A DNA stretch of 23,925 nucleotides, taken from contig DBZJ01000091.1 of NCBI GenBank assembly GCA_002311635.1, forward strand, positions 758 to 24,682, in the 5' to 3' direction. Source of the DNA: Syntrophaceae bacterium UBA1163 (GTDB lineage: Bacteria; Desulfobacterota; BSN033; UBA1163). Under the pieces are notes generated by a model, which saw only the letters and a list, made by a program, of their open reading frames with translations, made no database searches and was not told the DNA's origin. Within the stretch, counting starts at the first letter, position 1, and every line of letters begins with the position of its first letter. This document shows, one piece after another, positions 1 through 6,714 of this stretch. Made by a program: the position numbers and the translations under genes.

Positions 1-25
1 GGGGAGAGGGCGGGGTGAGGGGAAC
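1..25. repeat. Inverted copy of the GC-rich repeat at 643-667
   Basis: The reverse complement of these bases (GTTCCCCTCACCCC then GCCCTCTCCCC) matches 643-667 (GTTCCCCCTCACCCTC then GCCCTCTCCC) with only a few differences. The two copies face each other across the methyltransferase gene at 32-595. The repeat probably continues beyond the left edge of the window. Confidence 0.55.
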
Positions 26-31
26 CCGCGA

Positions 32-595
32 TCACGAACGATCCCCTAATAATCGATCCAAGATAATCGCTACGGCGGACCGAACGGAAAGGTGATTATA
101 GCCTCTTCCTTCAATCGGCGCCAGCACGTAATCGGAACCGTCCTTCACTTCCTGAGTTAAACCCCATCCCGTTCCAAAAAGAATAATAAACGGGGTGCTC
201 TCATCTTTCAATAACTTCTTTAAGAATCCAAAATCTATACTTTTCGGATGGGGGGAGGCTCCTGTGGCAACCCTCTGGGCTTTTGTCTTCCAGAGATCGG
301 AAATCTCTTGCTCGGCTTCGTCAATGCTCCGTGAGACCCGGACAAGAGACAGAGATTCCTTTCTCGTTGGATTATAAATTGATCCGATGCCCACCACCCA
401 ATGGCGAATGATCCTCTCTGCTAACTCAACCTGGCTCGCCAAGGGAGTGATAATGAAGAAACCTCCTATTCCAAACGTCTTCGCACACCGTGCAATGTCG
501 TGAATATCGAAATTGGTAAGGGCTGTAGCGACTACCTCTTTTTTCTTGTCATAGATCGGATAGTGAACCAACCCTATATAGAGATTAGACCCCAT
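32..595 (-). CDS. SPOUT-type RNA methyltransferase (Methyltrn_RNA_4 family)
   Basis: Predicted SAM-dependent RNA methyltransferase of the knotted SPOUT superfamily, about 187 residues. The start region LYIGLVHYPIYDK, then TALTNFDIHDIARCAKTFG, and the C-terminal knot-type motifs FGTGWGLTQEV and APIEGRGYNHLSVRSA match a small family commonly encoded beside trmD in Desulfobacterota and some thermophiles. That placement fits a second RNA-modification enzyme in the ffh-rpsP-rimM-trmD operon. The RNA target is not known from the sequence. An ATG four codons upstream (607) is also in frame; I prefer 595 because the conserved start aligns there, but neither start has a well-spaced ribosome binding site. 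It is separated from trmD by about 170 bases of hairpin-rich repeat. rplS often follows in related genomes, but would lie outside the window. Confidence 0.85.
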   Translation of the reverse strand: MGSNLYIGLVHYPIYDKKKEVVATALTNFDIHDIARCAKTFGIGGFFIITPLASQVELAERIIRHWVVGIGSIYNPTRKESLSLVRVSRSIDEAEQEISDLWKTKAQRVATGASPHPKSIDFGFLKKLLKDESTPFIILFGTGWGLTQEVKDGSDYVLAPIEGRGYNHLSVRSAVAIILDRLLGDRS

Positions 596-642
596 GCCAG
601 CACTCATTCCCGCTTCGATATATCTTCGGCCAGGGACTTCCG

Positions 643-681
643 TTCCCCCTCACCCTCGCCCTCTCCCGCCAGGGGAGAGGG
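643..681. repeat. GC-rich repeat ending in a 9-bp hairpin
   Basis: CCCTCTCCC (659-667) pairs perfectly with GGGAGAGGG (673-681) around a 5-base loop. The left flank (643-658) is shared with the inverted copy at 1-25. It lies between trmD and the methyltransferase, inside what appears to be one operon. It is not followed by a T-run in either direction, so it is not a typical intrinsic terminator. Confidence 0.6.
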
Positions 682-703
682 GGATATCCGCATTCCGCAA
701 TCC

Positions 704-756
704 GCCGTGCACCACGTCGGGTGCACGGCAGCCCTGAACCGCACATGGTTCAGGGC
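704..756. repeat. Two tandem perfect palindromes (10-bp stems, 6-base loops)
   Basis: GCCGTGCACC (704-713) pairs with GGTGCACGGC (720-729). After a single base, GCCCTGAACC pairs with GGTTCAGGGC (731-756 in total). Both hairpins have 10 perfect base pairs and 6-base loops. They begin eight bases beyond the trmD stop codon. They could protect the 3' end of the upstream mRNA or attenuate read-through into the methyltransferase gene. Between them and the hairpin at 659-681 lies a short word (691-704) related to the CGGAATGCGGATT repeats near 11240 and 22800. Confidence 0.75.
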
Positions 757-764
757 GCAATCTA

Positions 765-1514
765 TTATTGGCAATCACTCTTTGAATCATTTTTGCGAAT
801 CTCTTTTAAGAGTCCCCGGTCCTCCTCGGAGAGATTGGCCTTGGCTAACAGATCCGGCCGCCTCAACGACGTTCGCCTCAGTGCTTCTTTTCTCCTCCAC
901 AGAGAAATGGCTGAATGATTCCCGGAAAGGAGGACCTCTGGAACGCAACTCCCCCTGAAATCAGATGGCCGCGTATACTGGGGATATTCTAAGAGAGAGT
1001 CGAAGAAGGAATCCTCCTCGGCGGAGCGATCAGATCCCAAAACCCCGGGAATGAACCTTGAGACGGCGTCGATGAGGACCATGGCTGCCAATTCCCCCCC
1101 TGTCAAGACATAGTCCCCAATTGAAATCTCTTCATCGATAAAGAGCTTTCTGGCCCTCTCATCCACGCCCTCATATCGGCCGCAGAGAAGGATGAGATGG
1201 GGCTGAGTGGAAAGCCTGCGAGCCAAATCCTGGTTGAAGGGGTTCCCCTGGGGAGTCAAGTAAACTGTCCACGCAGATGGATTTTTAGACTTGACCGATT
1301 CGATGGCCCGGGCAATGGGCTCCACTTTCATCACCATCCCCTGGCCTCCCCCATACGGAGTGTCGTCCACCACCTGATGTTTATCCAGTGAGAAATCCCG
1401 GATGTTGATCGTTTGGACCTGGATGAGCCCTTTCTCAGCGGCCTTGCCTAAGATGCTTTCCTCCAGAGGGGACGAGAACATCCTAGGAAAGAGGGTAAGA
1501 ATATCAAACCTCAT
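765..1514 (-). CDS. trmD: tRNA (guanine-37-N1)-methyltransferase TrmD
   Basis: Methylates N1 of G37, next to the anticodon, using S-adenosylmethionine; the modification suppresses +1 frameshifting. The protein is about 249 residues, normal for the family. It begins [13 protein letters not shown] and carries [26 protein letters not shown] and the knot region [20 protein letters not shown], followed by [18 protein letters not shown] chose the ATG at 1514 because GGGAGG lies six bases upstream; an ATG at 1520 directly abuts that site. The gene overlaps the end of rimM by 11 bases, indicating translational coupling. The stop codon is followed within eight bases by the tandem palindromes. Confidence 0.97.
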   Translation of the reverse strand: MRFDILTLFPRMFSSPLEESILGKAAEKGLIQVQTINIRDFSLDKHQVVDDTPYGGGQGMVMKVEPIARAIESVKSKNPSAWTVYLTPQGNPFNQDLARRLSTQPHLILLCGRYEGVDERARKLFIDEEISIGDYVLTGGELAAMVLIDAVSRFIPGVLGSDRSAEEDSFFDSLLEYPQYTRPSDFRGSCVPEVLLSGNHSAISLWRRKEALRRTSLRRPDLLAKANLSEEDRGLLKEIRKNDSKSDCQ

Positions 1515-2031
1515 CTTCATCCTCCCACAAGCCCTCCTTCCGGATGACTTTCATCACTCCTCTTTCAAGATCTATACTCTGGATCACCTCCTCGGTCGCC
1601 GGCAACAAGATTTCTCCTCTTTTCCCTTCGACAACGTAGACGTCATTGGCTCCGGTCGGAAAGATCTCCTTGACTTTTCCAATCCCTTTGCCCTCCCGGG
1701 TCTCGACCTTCATTCCCAAGATATCGATCCAATAATATTCTCCTTCTCCCAATTTGAGAAACGCGTCTTTCTCAACGAGTATCTCCTTCCCTATCAAAGG
1801 CTTTGTCTCCTCGACCTTTTCAATCCCTTTTAATTGGAGGATAAGACGCGGTGGTTGGGGAACTGCCTCCAAGACTTCGTAAGACTCAGGGTTGCCCTTT
1901 TCGTCCTCGATGAAGATCTCACGATAGAAAGAAGGGCAGTGGAGGTCTTCTCCAAAATAGTCAACCTTCACTTTCCCCTTGACCCCGTGGGCTTTCGTCA
2001 CCCTGCCGATGGGGAAAAGATTTTTCTCCAT
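1504..2031 (-). CDS. rimM: Ribosome maturation factor RimM
   Basis: 16S rRNA-processing/30S maturation factor that binds ribosomal protein S19 during assembly of the small-subunit head. The 175-residue length is typical. The N-terminal part starts with [18 protein letters not shown], the family signature; the C-terminal PRC-barrel part includes [21 protein letters not shown] and [19 protein letters not shown]. The start codon lies six bases after the khpA stop, and no strong ribosome binding site is visible, which suggests coupling to khpA translation. The acidic tail (WEDEDEV) is encoded in the overlap with trmD. Confidence 0.96.
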   Translation of the reverse strand: MEKNLFPIGRVTKAHGVKGKVKVDYFGEDLHCPSFYREIFIEDEKGNPESYEVLEAVPQPPRLILQLKGIEKVEETKPLIGKEILVEKDAFLKLGEGEYYWIDILGMKVETREGKGIGKVKEIFPTGANDVYVVEGKRGEILLPATEEVIQSIDLERGVMKVIRKEGLWEDEDEV

Positions 2032-2037
2032 AGACTA

Positions 2038-2274
2038 TTATTCGATGATCTCTAACACAGAACGCTTCCCCAAATTCGCCGAGACCGCTCCCAAGATGAC
2101 CCGGAGGGCCCTGGCCGTCCTTCCCTGCTTTCCGATCACCTTCCCCAAATCCTCCTTGGCCACGGAGAGTTCAATGACGGAAGTTCTTTCACCTTCGACT
2201 TCAGAGACCTTGACCTGATCTGGATAATCCACCAACGCCTTGGCGATGTACTCAACGAGCTCCTTTGCGTTCAT
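2038..2274 (-). CDS. khpA: KH-domain RNA-binding protein KhpA
   Basis: Single KH-domain protein of 78 residues. The nucleic-acid binding loop appears as [13 protein letters not shown], with the GKQG core of the GXXG motif. In other bacteria KhpA (YlqC) binds RNA, often with KhpB/Jag, and it is regularly found between rpsP and rimM as here. The ATG at 2274 was chosen because GGAGGTGGGG precedes it; a longer in-frame reading to 2322 would add residues without family similarity. The C-terminal half, [19 protein letters not shown], completes the small fold. Confidence 0.94.
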   Translation of the reverse strand: MNAKELVEYIAKALVDYPDQVKVSEVEGERTSVIELSVAKEDLGKVIGKQGRTARALRVILGAVSANLGKRSVLEIIE

Positions 2275-2341
2275 AACCCCACCTCCACATTTCGCAGTCC
2301 TTGAAAGGTTCGTGATCAGCAAGGGTTTGGAAGAAGGCGGC

Positions 2342-2611
2342 TTATTCAGTCTTCCCTTCCGCGGGCTTCTTTGAGATTCCGGATCGTATCAACAGTTGAC
2401 GAACGGTCGGGGTAGGCTGAGCTCCCTTTCTCAGCCACTGGATCGTCTTTTCTTCCTTGAACCGAACCTCCGCTGGATTTTTCTTGGGATCATAGGTTCC
2501 CACCTGGTCAATGAATTTGCCGGCCCTGGCAAAACGCCGATCCGAAACGACAATTCGGTAATAGGGGCTTTTCTTCCCACCAAACCTCATCAATCTCATC
2601 GATGCAGCCAT
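2342..2611 (-). CDS. rpsP: 30S ribosomal protein S16
   Basis: Small-subunit ribosomal protein of 89 residues. The signature [20 protein letters not shown], followed by [20 protein letters not shown] and [20 protein letters not shown], identifies it. I chose the ATG at 2611, which has GGAGGTGG upstream; the longer reading to 2656 runs into the repeat that follows ffh. Its position after ffh and before khpA, rimM and trmD is the conserved order. The spacing to ffh is about 120 bases, almost all repeat DNA. Confidence 0.97.
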   Translation of the reverse strand: MAASMRLMRFGGKKSPYYRIVVSDRRFARAGKFIDQVGTYDPKKNPAEVRFKEEKTIQWLRKGAQPTPTVRQLLIRSGISKKPAEGKTE

Positions 2612-2652
2612 ATCGCTTTCTACCACCTCCTTCTGTTGAAGAATCGCAGAGA

Positions 2653-2732
2653 GCATAGAGCAATGCGCATAGCGAAACTCTTAATCGAAACTGAATCGAA
2701 GACGCTATGCCCTATGCGCCATGCGCTATGCG
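2653..2732. repeat. GCATAGCG-type inverted repeat after ffh
   Basis: The left arm 2653-2674 is built from GCATAG/GCGCATAGCG words. The right arm 2703-2732 is built from CGCTATGC, CTATGCGCC and ATGCGCTATGCG. Reverse-complementing the right arm reproduces most of the left arm, so a hairpin with a loop of about 28 bases is possible. The right arm ends two bases from the ffh stop codon. It sits inside the operon between ffh and rpsP. Confidence 0.7.
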
Positions 2733-2733
2733 A

Positions 2734-4074
2734 TTACGAAAAGAACGGTGCTCTTCCTCTTCCGAATCCTTTTTCTCCCATTTTAGTAAATTGCTTCATC
2801 ATCTTTCGAGCCTGGGCATATCGTTTAAGCAGCCGGTTGACATCTTGAACGCTCGTTCCGCTTCCTCGAGCGATCCTCAATCTCCGGCTTCCATTGACGA
2901 TCTGATAATTGACCCGTTCTTTCGGCGTCATGGAATTGACGATGGCCTCCACCTTCACCAATTCTTTCTCATCGAAATCAAGGCCTCCCATCCCCTTCAT
3001 CTTTTTGGGTAATCCCGGGATCATTCCCAAGATCGATTCCAACGACCCCATTTTTCGAACTTGTTGAATTTGGTCCCGGAAATCCTCCAGGGTAAAGGAA
3101 TCTTTCCGGATCTTCTTCTCCAACTCCTTCGCCTTCTTTTCATCGAAGGCGGTTTCTGCCTTCTCAATCAGCGTGAGGACATCCCCCATCCCCAGTATTC
3201 GTGAAGCCATCCGGTCGGGATGGAAGGCTTCGAGGGCATCCAATTTCTCTCCGACCCCGATAAATTTAATGGGTTTCTGTGTCACCGATCTAATGGAAAG
3301 GGCGGCTCCTCCCCGTGCGTCCCCATCCATCTTGGTGAGGATCACTCCGTCAATCCCCAGCCGGTCATTGAAATTTTTCGCAATATTGACCGCATCCTGG
3401 CCGGTCATGGCATCGGCCACCAGGAGCACCTCGTTGGGCTTGATCTGAATTTTGATCTCCCGGAGTTCCAGCATCAACGCCTCATCGATATGAAGCCTTC
3501 CGGCAGTATCGATGAGCATCACATCGTAGCCCCCCTTCAGCGCGAAATCCCTCGCTTTTGAACAGATCTCCATGGGCGTTTGGGAGGCCTCGGGACGATA
3601 GAAATTCACTTTCAATTCCTCCCCTAATCTCTGCAATTGCTCAATCGCTGCGGGTCGGTAGACATCAGCGGGGACCAGGTAAGGTCGCTTCTTTTTTTCC
3701 TGAAAATACCGCGCCAGTTTACCCGCCGTAGTCGTTTTTCCGCATCCGTGGAGACCTACCAGCATGATCGGAACAGGAGGACTTCCCGAAAGATGAATCT
3801 TCTGCTCTTCACCGCCCATCAGGGAGGTCATCTCTTCCTTCACAATTTTGATCAACTGCTGGGCGGGAGTAAGGCTATCCATCACTTCCTGGCCAACCGC
3901 CCTTGCCTCGACTTGCTGAATAAAATCCTTCACGACCTTGAAATTGACATCGGCCTCCAAGAGGGCAATCCTCACCTCTTTTAGGGCCTCTTGGATATTT
4001 TGATCCGTCAGCTTTCCGTGGCCCCTCAGTTTCTTAAAAATGGAATCTAACTTGGTTGAAAGATTTTCAAACAT
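2734..4074 (-). CDS. ffh: Signal recognition particle GTPase Ffh (SRP54)
   Basis: Targets nascent inner-membrane and secreted proteins to FtsY and the Sec translocon, in complex with 4.5S RNA. The 446 residues comprise an N domain (ALLEADVNFKVVKDF), a G domain with GLHGCGKTTTAGKLA (about 107-121), the DTAGRLHIDE motif (about 189-198) and TKMDGDARGGAALS (about 247-260), then a methionine-rich M domain with GSRRLRIARGSGTSVQDVNRL for SRP RNA binding. The P-loop has cysteine where many homologues have serine, which should be tolerated. It is the first gene after the promoter at 4104-4132. The SRP RNA gene is not in this window. Confidence 0.98.
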   Translation of the reverse strand: MFENLSTKLDSIFKKLRGHGKLTDQNIQEALKEVRIALLEADVNFKVVKDFIQQVEARAVGQEVMDSLTPAQQLIKIVKEEMTSLMGGEEQKIHLSGSPPVPIMLVGLHGCGKTTTAGKLARYFQEKKKRPYLVPADVYRPAAIEQLQRLGEELKVNFYRPEASQTPMEICSKARDFALKGGYDVMLIDTAGRLHIDEALMLELREIKIQIKPNEVLLVADAMTGQDAVNIAKNFNDRLGIDGVILTKMDGDARGGAALSIRSVTQKPIKFIGVGEKLDALEAFHPDRMASRILGMGDVLTLIEKAETAFDEKKAKELEKKIRKDSFTLEDFRDQIQQVRKMGSLESILGMIPGLPKKMKGMGGLDFDEKELVKVEAIVNSMTPKERVNYQIVNGSRRLRIARGSGTSVQDVNRLLKRYAQARKMMKQFTKMGEKGFGRGRAPFFS

Positions 4075-4103
4075 GCTCAGATCCGAATAACTGCAACTAT
4101 TTT

Positions 4104-4132
4104 ATTCTATTCACTTTTTCCCGGGTTGTCAA
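4104..4132 (-). promoter_or_regulatory. Sigma-70-type promoter for the ffh operon
   Basis: On the minus strand, TTGACA (4132-4127) is followed after exactly 17 bases by TAGAAT (4109-4104). That is a perfect -35 box and a five-of-six -10 box. The predicted transcript starts about 20 bases before the ffh ATG at 4074. It can drive ffh and the five genes behind it. Confidence 0.75.
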
Positions 4133-4160
4133 ATTCCCGAGTCTCTTTCTCCCATCTTAG

Positions 4161-4562
4161 TTACAGCCCCTTAATGATCTTCCATTCCTTCCCCTCTTTC
4201 TTCAAAAAAAGGACTTCTTTACCGGAATAGTGATTTTTCTTTTCTGCCTTTTCTGCCTCCAGATAGAATTGCTGGGTGACGGTTGCGCTTTTCCCATCGA
4301 TTTGGAAGGATCGGTCCCAACAGGAGTAGGAGATTCGATCGAAGGTTTCGAAATATCCCTTGATCCGCTTTTGGAGCCGGTTGAAGTCCTCCTCCTTATC
4401 TTGATAGGCTTTGGAGATACTGGAGAGGTAAAGGGAGAGGTCTTTTTTCTGTAGGGCCTCTTGTCTTCGATTCAAAATGTGATCGATTCTTTCTTCTTCG
4501 GAAACCTGGCAGGCTAAGACGAAAAGAAAAAAGAGGACAAAAAAGAGGGAACTTCTTCTCAT
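4161..4562 (-). CDS. Small putative lipoprotein, possibly NTF2/SnoaL-like
   Basis: A 133-residue protein with an N-terminal signal ending in FVLAC, a plausible lipobox, so lipidated Cys18 would be the mature end. The remainder (ILNRRQEALQKKDLSLYLSSISKAY, then alternating strands ending FLKKEGKEWKIIKG) resembles the cone-shaped NTF2/SnoaL-like fold in pattern only; I do not recognise a specific family. The start codon overlaps the stop of the BamD-LptA fusion in an ATGA arrangement, so the two are almost certainly co-translated. This suggests a role at the inner or outer membrane alongside that protein. Function unknown. Confidence 0.75.
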   Translation of the reverse strand: MRRSSLFFVLFFLFVLACQVSEEERIDHILNRRQEALQKKDLSLYLSSISKAYQDKEEDFNRLQKRIKGYFETFDRISYSCWDRSFQIDGKSATVTQQFYLEAEKAEKKNHYSGKEVLFLKKEGKEWKIIKGL

Positions 4563-6433
4563 TTCAGCTTTTCGAATTCTCCGGGCTGAATCGTCGCCTT
4601 TCCTCGTCCACTCGATCCTCCTTTTACCTCGACACGATTCTTATCGATATCAACAATGATCTCATCCCCTGAAACGATATTTTCCCCTTCCGAAACTTTC
4701 GGGTCGCCTGTCAAAACCACTTTTTGGTCAATGTTGTAAAAAATCGCCTTCTGACAATTGGCAACTCGAAGCCCCTGTTGGATCTTCACATTTCCCCCGG
4801 CAGTCACCCGGTCGATCCCCTTCCCCTCTTCAATGGTCACGGCCTCCAAAGAATCAGCATAGATCACCATGTCCTTCTGTCGGGCAATGACATTTCCTCT
4901 GAAGATGATCAGATTCTCCTTCCAGAAGGCCTCCACCTTGTCGGAGGTGATGTCGATGGGCTGGCTCTTGTCCACAACCTTGCTTTCCTTATCCTCAGGA
5001 GGAGTCCCTTGCTTGGCCTTTTCCTTCTCCTTAGAAGCTGTCGTGGAGCTCGGTAAGGCACTGATCCGTTTTTCCTCAATGGGTTTCACCTCTACCTTAG
5101 ATGCCACTTCAGGGGAAGAGGGAGAAGGAGGTATTCGATCTTCCTTCGCCGCCTCTCGTGTCGGGACGGGTTCTGTCTTCTTCGCTTCCGTCGAGGGAGG
5201 AATGACCTGGGTTCGATCCTCTTGAATCGGCTCGATCGCCACGGGTAAACCAGGTTTCTTGGCCTCTATAGAGAGGAGAGGGGCTTGGATTTGATCCTCT
5301 TGAACGGGTTCGACCACCGCAGGGAGAGCAGGCTTCTTCGCCTCTATAGAGGGAGGGACGGCTTGGGCTCGATCCTCTTGAACCGGTCGGATCGCCACGG
5401 GCAGAGGAGGTTTCTTGGTTTCTTTTTTAGGAGGAGTTTTGTTAACCGACTTGCTTGCGGGAGGAGGCGGAGTCAACCTCTCCTCTTCCTTTCTCAACTC
5501 AGCCTTTTTCTCCTCCTTCAAGGAAACAGGCTGTCTCCCTTCCTCTTCGAATTTGACCAAAGCGACCCTGTCGAGTTCCATTCCAGCGCCCTCATTTTCC
5601 TTCCCGGGCTCTTTGGTTTTGGTCTTTTTGGTCTTATTGGTCTTATTATGAAGAAGGACCTTACTTTCCTTCACACCTTTCTCAAGAATGGCCTCGGCTT
5701 CCGCATGGTGGAGGCTTTTTGGAAATTCAGTGACAATTTTCCGAAAGGCTGCTTCAGCCTTCTCCCATTGGTCGAATTCAAGATAACTTCTGCCTAAGAG
5801 GTAAAGCGTCTTGTCTTGATCGGGGTCTTTTGGAAATTTCTCTAATAACCCTTCGAACCGCGAAGCGGCTGCTCGGTATCTTTCCTGATTGTAATAGAAG
5901 ACACCGATATAGAATTCATGGTCGGCCAACCTTTTTTTGCAGACGCCGATCTTTTCCTTGGCCTTCTCGGTGAAAAGACTGGGAGGATAGTTGGCGACGA
6001 GATATTCAAAACTGGAGAGAGCCTTCTTCGTAGGAGTCTGATCCCGATCAAGGGTGCGCATCTGATTGAAATAAGACATCCCGATCTGAAACTGAACATA
6101 CGGGATCTCTTCATGGCTGGGATGGGTCTTCTTAAACTCCTCATAAGCCGCGATCGCCTCTACATAATCCTCCTTCAAAAAATGACAATCGCCCACCTTC
6201 AGCTCCGCCCAATGGGTATAGGGAGGGCTGTCGGGAAAACTCGACTTCAATTCTTCGAATTTCTTCAAGGCGTCGGAATAGTCTTTCTTGTTGAATTGAG
6301 CCAACGCCTGCTTATACAGGATTTCAGGGTCTCCCTCAATTTTCCTGACCTCTTTCCCTTTTCCACCACATCCCAAAAGAAAGGACAGGACGATGGGCAC
6401 CGTGATCCATTTTAGAAAGATTGTTTTCTTCAT
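4559..6433 (-). CDS. BamD-like TPR lipoprotein fused to an LptA/OstA domain
   Basis: A 624-residue lipoprotein made of three parts. Residues 1-22 are a signal peptide ending in the lipobox FLLGC. Residues 30-255 are TPR-like repeats (LYKQALAQFNKKDYSDALKKF, YVEAIAAYEEFKKTHP, YFNQMRTLDRDQTPTKKAL) typical of BamD/YfiO, the essential lipoprotein of the outer-membrane barrel assembly complex. Residues 260-490 are a charged, proline-rich linker with 26-residue repeats. Residues 490-600 form an OstA/LptA domain (PIDITSDKVEAFWKENLIIF, RGNVIARQKDMVIYADSLE, GDEIIVDIDKNRVEVKGG), the fold that carries LPS across the periplasm. There is no internal stop or frameshift. GTG at 6457 and ATG at 6445 are also in frame, but the promoter puts the transcript start near 6452, which excludes the GTG. 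The architecture is the oddest in the window. I infer, without proof, that it links barrel assembly and LPS transport. Confidence 0.85.
   Translation of the reverse strand: MKKTIFLKWITVPIVLSFLLGCGGKGKEVRKIEGDPEILYKQALAQFNKKDYSDALKKFEELKSSFPDSPPYTHWAELKVGDCHFLKEDYVEAIAAYEEFKKTHPSHEEIPYVQFQIGMSYFNQMRTLDRDQTPTKKALSSFEYLVANYPPSLFTEKAKEKIGVCKKRLADHEFYIGVFYYNQERYRAAASRFEGLLEKFPKDPDQDKTLYLLGRSYLEFDQWEKAEAAFRKIVTEFPKSLHHAEAEAILEKGVKESKVLLHNKTNKTKKTKTKEPGKENEGAGMELDRVALVKFEEEGRQPVSLKEEKKAELRKEEERLTPPPPASKSVNKTPPKKETKKPPLPVAIRPVQEDRAQAVPPSIEAKKPALPAVVEPVQEDQIQAPLLSIEAKKPGLPVAIEPIQEDRTQVIPPSTEAKKTEPVPTREAAKEDRIPPSPSSPEVASKVEVKPIEEKRISALPSSTTASKEKEKAKQGTPPEDKESKVVDKSQPIDITSDKVEAFWKENLIIFRGNVIARQKDMVIYADSLEAVTIEEGKGIDRVTAGGNVKIQQGLRVANCQKAIFYNIDQKVVLTGDPKVSEGENIVSGDEIIVDIDKNRVEVKGGSSGRGKATIQPGEFEKLK
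5183..5416 (-). repeat. Three 78-bp in-frame repeats in the BamD-LptA linker
   Basis: Three consecutive 26-residue units start with KKPPLPVAI, KKPALPAVV and KKPGLPVAI, continue with a PVQED or PIQED core, and end in SIEA or STEA. A fourth, degenerate unit follows (KKTEPVP onward). The copies have diverged, so this is a real coding expansion rather than an assembly artefact. Linker length may vary between strains. Confidence 0.85.
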
Positions 6434-6458
6434 ACGGAAAGGCATCAAAAGCTTCACT

Positions 6459-6487
6459 ATTATGATGGGAAGGACTTAGGATGTCAA
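6459..6487 (-). promoter_or_regulatory. Sigma-70-type promoter for the BamD-LptA unit
   Basis: On the minus strand, a perfect TTGACA (6487-6482) is followed after 17 bases by CATAAT (6464-6459), a five-of-six -10 box. The transcript would start around 6452, so the leader before the chosen ATG (6433) is only about 20 bases. This position decides against the upstream GTG at 6457 as start codon. Confidence 0.65.
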
Positions 6488-6552
6488 TACAAAAATCACT
6501 TTTTGTTTGGACTCATCAGGGTAAGGAGGCTCTTCAGAGAGCATCTTTTATC

Positions 6553-6686
6553 TTGAATTTCGAACGGAAAGTCCTTAAGATGAAAATAGAAAACGTGACC
6601 GGTCAGGCCTTGGACCATGTTAGGTTCGGGGCCTGCGCGCTGTAGCGCTTCGGCGCGCAAGCGTGACACCTGCCCGTTATTCAGCT
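6553..6686 (+). other. dapL leader with weak promoter and GC-rich hairpin
   Basis: TTGAAT (6553-6558), a 17-base gap and TAAGAT (6576-6581) form a weak candidate promoter toward dapL. Downstream, a GC-rich island contains TGCGCGC (6634-6640) pairing with GCGCGCA (6653-6659) around a 12-base loop. The island contrasts with its AT-rich surroundings. I could not fit it to the lysine riboswitch, SRP RNA or any tRNA. It could be a leader structure or another dispersed repeat. Confidence 0.3.
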
Positions 6687-6714
6687 GAAATTACAGAGAG
6701 AGAAAGAGAAAAGG

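Noticed and set aside
1..681. Methyltransferase gene flanked by inverted repeats as a mobile element
   Set aside because: The gene belongs to a conserved operon, no transposase or target duplication is seen, and the flanking repeats look like dispersed intergenic elements.
5183..5416. Linker repeats as an assembly duplication
   Set aside because: The three units differ at many positions at both DNA and protein level and stay in frame, which indicates old natural duplications.
6601..6690. SRP RNA, tRNA or lysine riboswitch upstream of dapL
   Set aside because: GGTCAGG and GGTTCG occur, but the SRP tetraloop region, the tRNA stem pattern and the lysine riboswitch core are absent.
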